From assembly GCA_016787295.1 (NCBI GenBank), contig JAEUUX010000201.1, positions 1-44,068 of the forward strand: a DNA stretch of 44,068 nt. The letters are read 5' to 3'. Source of the stretch: Chitinophagales bacterium. GTDB taxonomy: Bacteria > Bacteroidota > Bacteroidia > Chitinophagales > UBA2359. The notes under the pieces are model-generated. The model searched no databases and had not been told where the DNA came from. It saw only the letters and a list, made by a program, of their open reading frames with translations. Position numbers and translations under genes: made by a program. This document shows positions 42,377 through 44,068 of the stretch, piece after piece. The number at the start of each line of letters is the position of its first letter. The first letter of the stretch is position 1.

Positions 42377-43855
42377 TCAAACCACCTCTTTCCTTTCATT
42401 CAGCAACGACAGCAACAACAAACCCAAAAAAGTAATAGCACCATTAATAATCAGCAATGCAAAACCAATCTGAAAGCCATGTTTAGACATATAAACATTC
42501 AAAAAGTAGCACAAAACCGGCGAAACAACACACACCAACGGCACAAAACGGTCAATAGGGCGAAAACCCTTCAACAAAAAACCAAAACTATACAAACCCA
42601 ACAAAGGCCCGTATGTATAACCCGCCAAACGGAAAATTTCATTAATAACAGCCTCATTATTAATCTCCTTAAACAAAAGCACCACCAACAAAAGCACCAC
42701 ACTAAAACCGATATGAACCCAATAGCGCGTGCGTTGCAACTGCTGCGGAGGCACATTTTGGCGTTTTTCAAAATTCAGAAAATCAATACAAAAAGAAGTC
42801 GTTAGCGACGTAATAGCAGAGTCAGCACTTGCGTAACATGCCGCAGTCAACCCAATCAAAAAGAACACCCCAATATAAGTAGGAAAATACTCAAAAGCCA
42901 AAGTAGGAAACAACAAATCAGTACGAGCAGGAAGAACAATACCTTTTGCGTTAGCATACAAATAAAGCATAGCACCGAGGCTAAGAAACAAAAAAATCAC
43001 CACAAAATAAACCCCACTAAACACAAACATATTCAACTGAGCCTCCCCAATGTTTTTGCAACTATTATTTTTTTGCATCAAATCCTGGTCTAAGCCCGTC
43101 ATAGTAATAGCAATAAATACCCCACTCAAAAACTGCTTCCAAAAATAATTATTCTTCTGCCAATCCCAGAAAAAAACTTGAGAATATTGACTATCTTGGA
43201 TATTTCGCCACATATCACCAACACCCCAACCAAGCTCACTACCCATCCCATAAGTGATACTAATAACCGAAAGCAACATAAACGTCGTCTGCACAGTATC
43301 AGTCCATATAATCGACTTAATACCACCACGAATAGTATAAAGCCAAATCATAAAAAGCATACTTAAGGCATTATAAAAGAAAGGAACACCCAAAGGATCA
43401 AACAAAAAACGCTGCAACACCAACGCAACCAAATAAAGCCGAAACGCAGACCCAATAGTGCGCGACAACAAAAAATAACCCGCTCCCGTCTTATACGAAA
43501 ACACCCCAAAACGCTGCTCAAGATAAGTATAAATAGACGTTAACTGCATCGCATAATAAGTAGGCATCAGCACCAAAGCCACAACAGCATAACCCACCAA
43601 ATAACCCATTGCCAATTGCAGATAAGAAAAAGCCGTATTAACATTATTAGGGTCGCCAACAGCACCCGGAACCGAAATAAACGTAACACCCGACAGCGAA
43701 GCACCAATCATACCAAAAGCCACCACATACCACGGCGACTTTTTATGACCAATAAAAAACGCAGCATTACTAGCATCGCGACTAGTATAAATAGCAACCG
43801 CCAACAACACAGCAAAATAACACAGCATAACGCTGAGAATAAACATAGGAGTCAT
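42377..43855 (-). CDS. Sodium:solute symporter (SSS family)
   Basis: The inner-membrane transporter has 492 residues from the ATG at 43853-43855 (MTPMFILSVML). An in-frame start 17 codons earlier is possible but unneeded. About 13 hydrophobic helices are seen. Family landmarks are DASNAAFFIGHKKSPWYVVAFGMIGASLSGVTFISVPG (quoted only as a region, residues ~28-65), a TIRGGIKSIIWTDTVQ segment, the GLDQDLMQKN loop, GLTAACYASADSAITSLTTSF (region near 340-360) and RLAGYTYGPLLGLYSFG. The overall layout fits the sodium/glucose-proline-sialic acid group. The cargo is unknown. No neighbouring catabolic gene gives a clue. Codon use follows the local A/C-plus-strand bias. Confidence 0.92.
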   Translation of the reverse strand: MTPMFILSVMLCYFAVLLAVAIYTSRDASNAAFFIGHKKSPWYVVAFGMIGASLSGVTFISVPGAVGDPNNVNTAFSYLQLAMGYLVGYAVVALVLMPTYYAMQLTSIYTYLEQRFGVFSYKTGAGYFLLSRTIGSAFRLYLVALVLQRFLFDPLGVPFFYNALSMLFMIWLYTIRGGIKSIIWTDTVQTTFMLLSVISITYGMGSELGWGVGDMWRNIQDSQYSQVFFWDWQKNNYFWKQFLSGVFIAITMTGLDQDLMQKNNSCKNIGEAQLNMFVFSGVYFVVIFLFLSLGAMLYLYANAKGIVLPARTDLLFPTLAFEYFPTYIGVFFLIGLTAACYASADSAITSLTTSFCIDFLNFEKRQNVPPQQLQRTRYWVHIGFSVVLLLVVLLFKEINNEAVINEIFRLAGYTYGPLLGLYSFGFLLKGFRPIDRFVPLVCVVSPVLCYFLNVYMSKHGFQIGFALLIINGAITFLGLLLLSLLNERKEVV

Positions 43856-43930
43856 ATAAAAAAAAGAATTTAAAATATCATAAACAATAAACAAACACCA
43901 AACCAAAACAACAATTCACCCCACCAAAAA

Positions 43931-43999
43931 ACCCCGAAGGGGTGAAAAGTTTGTAACAAACCCCCGCAACAAAACACTTAACATAAACCTCGAAGAGGT
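43931..43999. repeat. Paired palindromes of the ACCCC-GAA-GGGGT family (locus 3)
   Basis: ACCCCGAAGGGGT (43931-43943) and ACCTCGAAGAGGT (43987-43999) are 56 bp apart. The second keeps a perfect stem through a paired change (C to T with G to A). The flanking GTGACATAATTCAAGAAACA is shared with locus 2, where it follows 42235. Confidence 0.88.
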
Positions 44000-44068
44000 G
44001 ACATAATTCAAGAAACAACAAGGATAACAAAAAACACCCCCCAAATCCTTGAAAACTCTAAAAAACAA

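Noticed and set aside
1-44068. tRNA genes
   Set aside because: I looked in intergenic regions for T-loop signatures such as GGTTCGAATCC and found none outside coding sequence.

Overview
The window is a chromosomal stretch from a member of the Bacteroidota. The evidence is a MurF-alanine racemase fusion typical of the phylum, four secreted proteins ending in type IX secretion (T9SS) or gliding-motility-associated C-terminal domains, a DUF4783 protein, many TAnnTTTG -7 boxes in place of sigma70 -10 boxes, and almost no Shine-Dalgarno sequences. The class cannot be fixed from sequence alone. A mevalonate-pathway HMG-CoA reductase and gliding-type surface proteins would fit a Saprospiria, Chitinophagia or Cytophagia-like lineage. 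No phage, plasmid, IS transposase, CRISPR array, rRNA or tRNA was seen.

Layout. Bases 1-551 hold the tail of a possible gene and a terminator. Bases 552-2900 encode a secreted adhesin-like T9SS protein. Bases 2901-4750 are a repeat-dense gene desert: a 43-bp satellite of nested palindromes, a MITE-like element carrying four short palindromes, a perfect 21-bp hairpin and one copy of a dispersed ~110-bp repeat. Next comes an AtuA-like/HMG-CoA reductase operon (4751-6648), then murF-alr with a terminator-containing leader, asnB, a SPOR-like secreted protein and a guanine-deaminase-like enzyme. Convergent to these are a small membrane protein and uvrA. Two large surface proteins (16543-21667) form a probable operon. 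They are followed by the cobalamin adenosyltransferase/free-methionine-sulfoxide reductase operon, an intergenic region with a strong small-RNA candidate (about 23329-23591), a small membrane protein, an AEC transporter and a helical-repeat protein.

From 26986 the genes are mostly housekeeping: pncB, a DUF4783 protein, gpmI, an M43-type secreted metalloprotease, DNA polymerase III delta', a GNAT acetyltransferase, deoC, a lytic transglycosylase and tatA. The last 6 kb (patatin-like lipase, extended SDR, sodium:solute symporter) sits in DNA whose plus strand is strikingly G-poor and A/C-rich whichever strand is coding. It contains a 20-copy 21-bp minisatellite, 7-bp microrepeats and more copies of the dispersed repeats.

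Most genes are single units or two-gene operons of central metabolism, wall synthesis, repair and surface proteins. The less explained content is non-coding: two candidate structured RNAs, a satellite, a possible MITE, two dispersed repeat families and several long inverted repeats placed at promoters.
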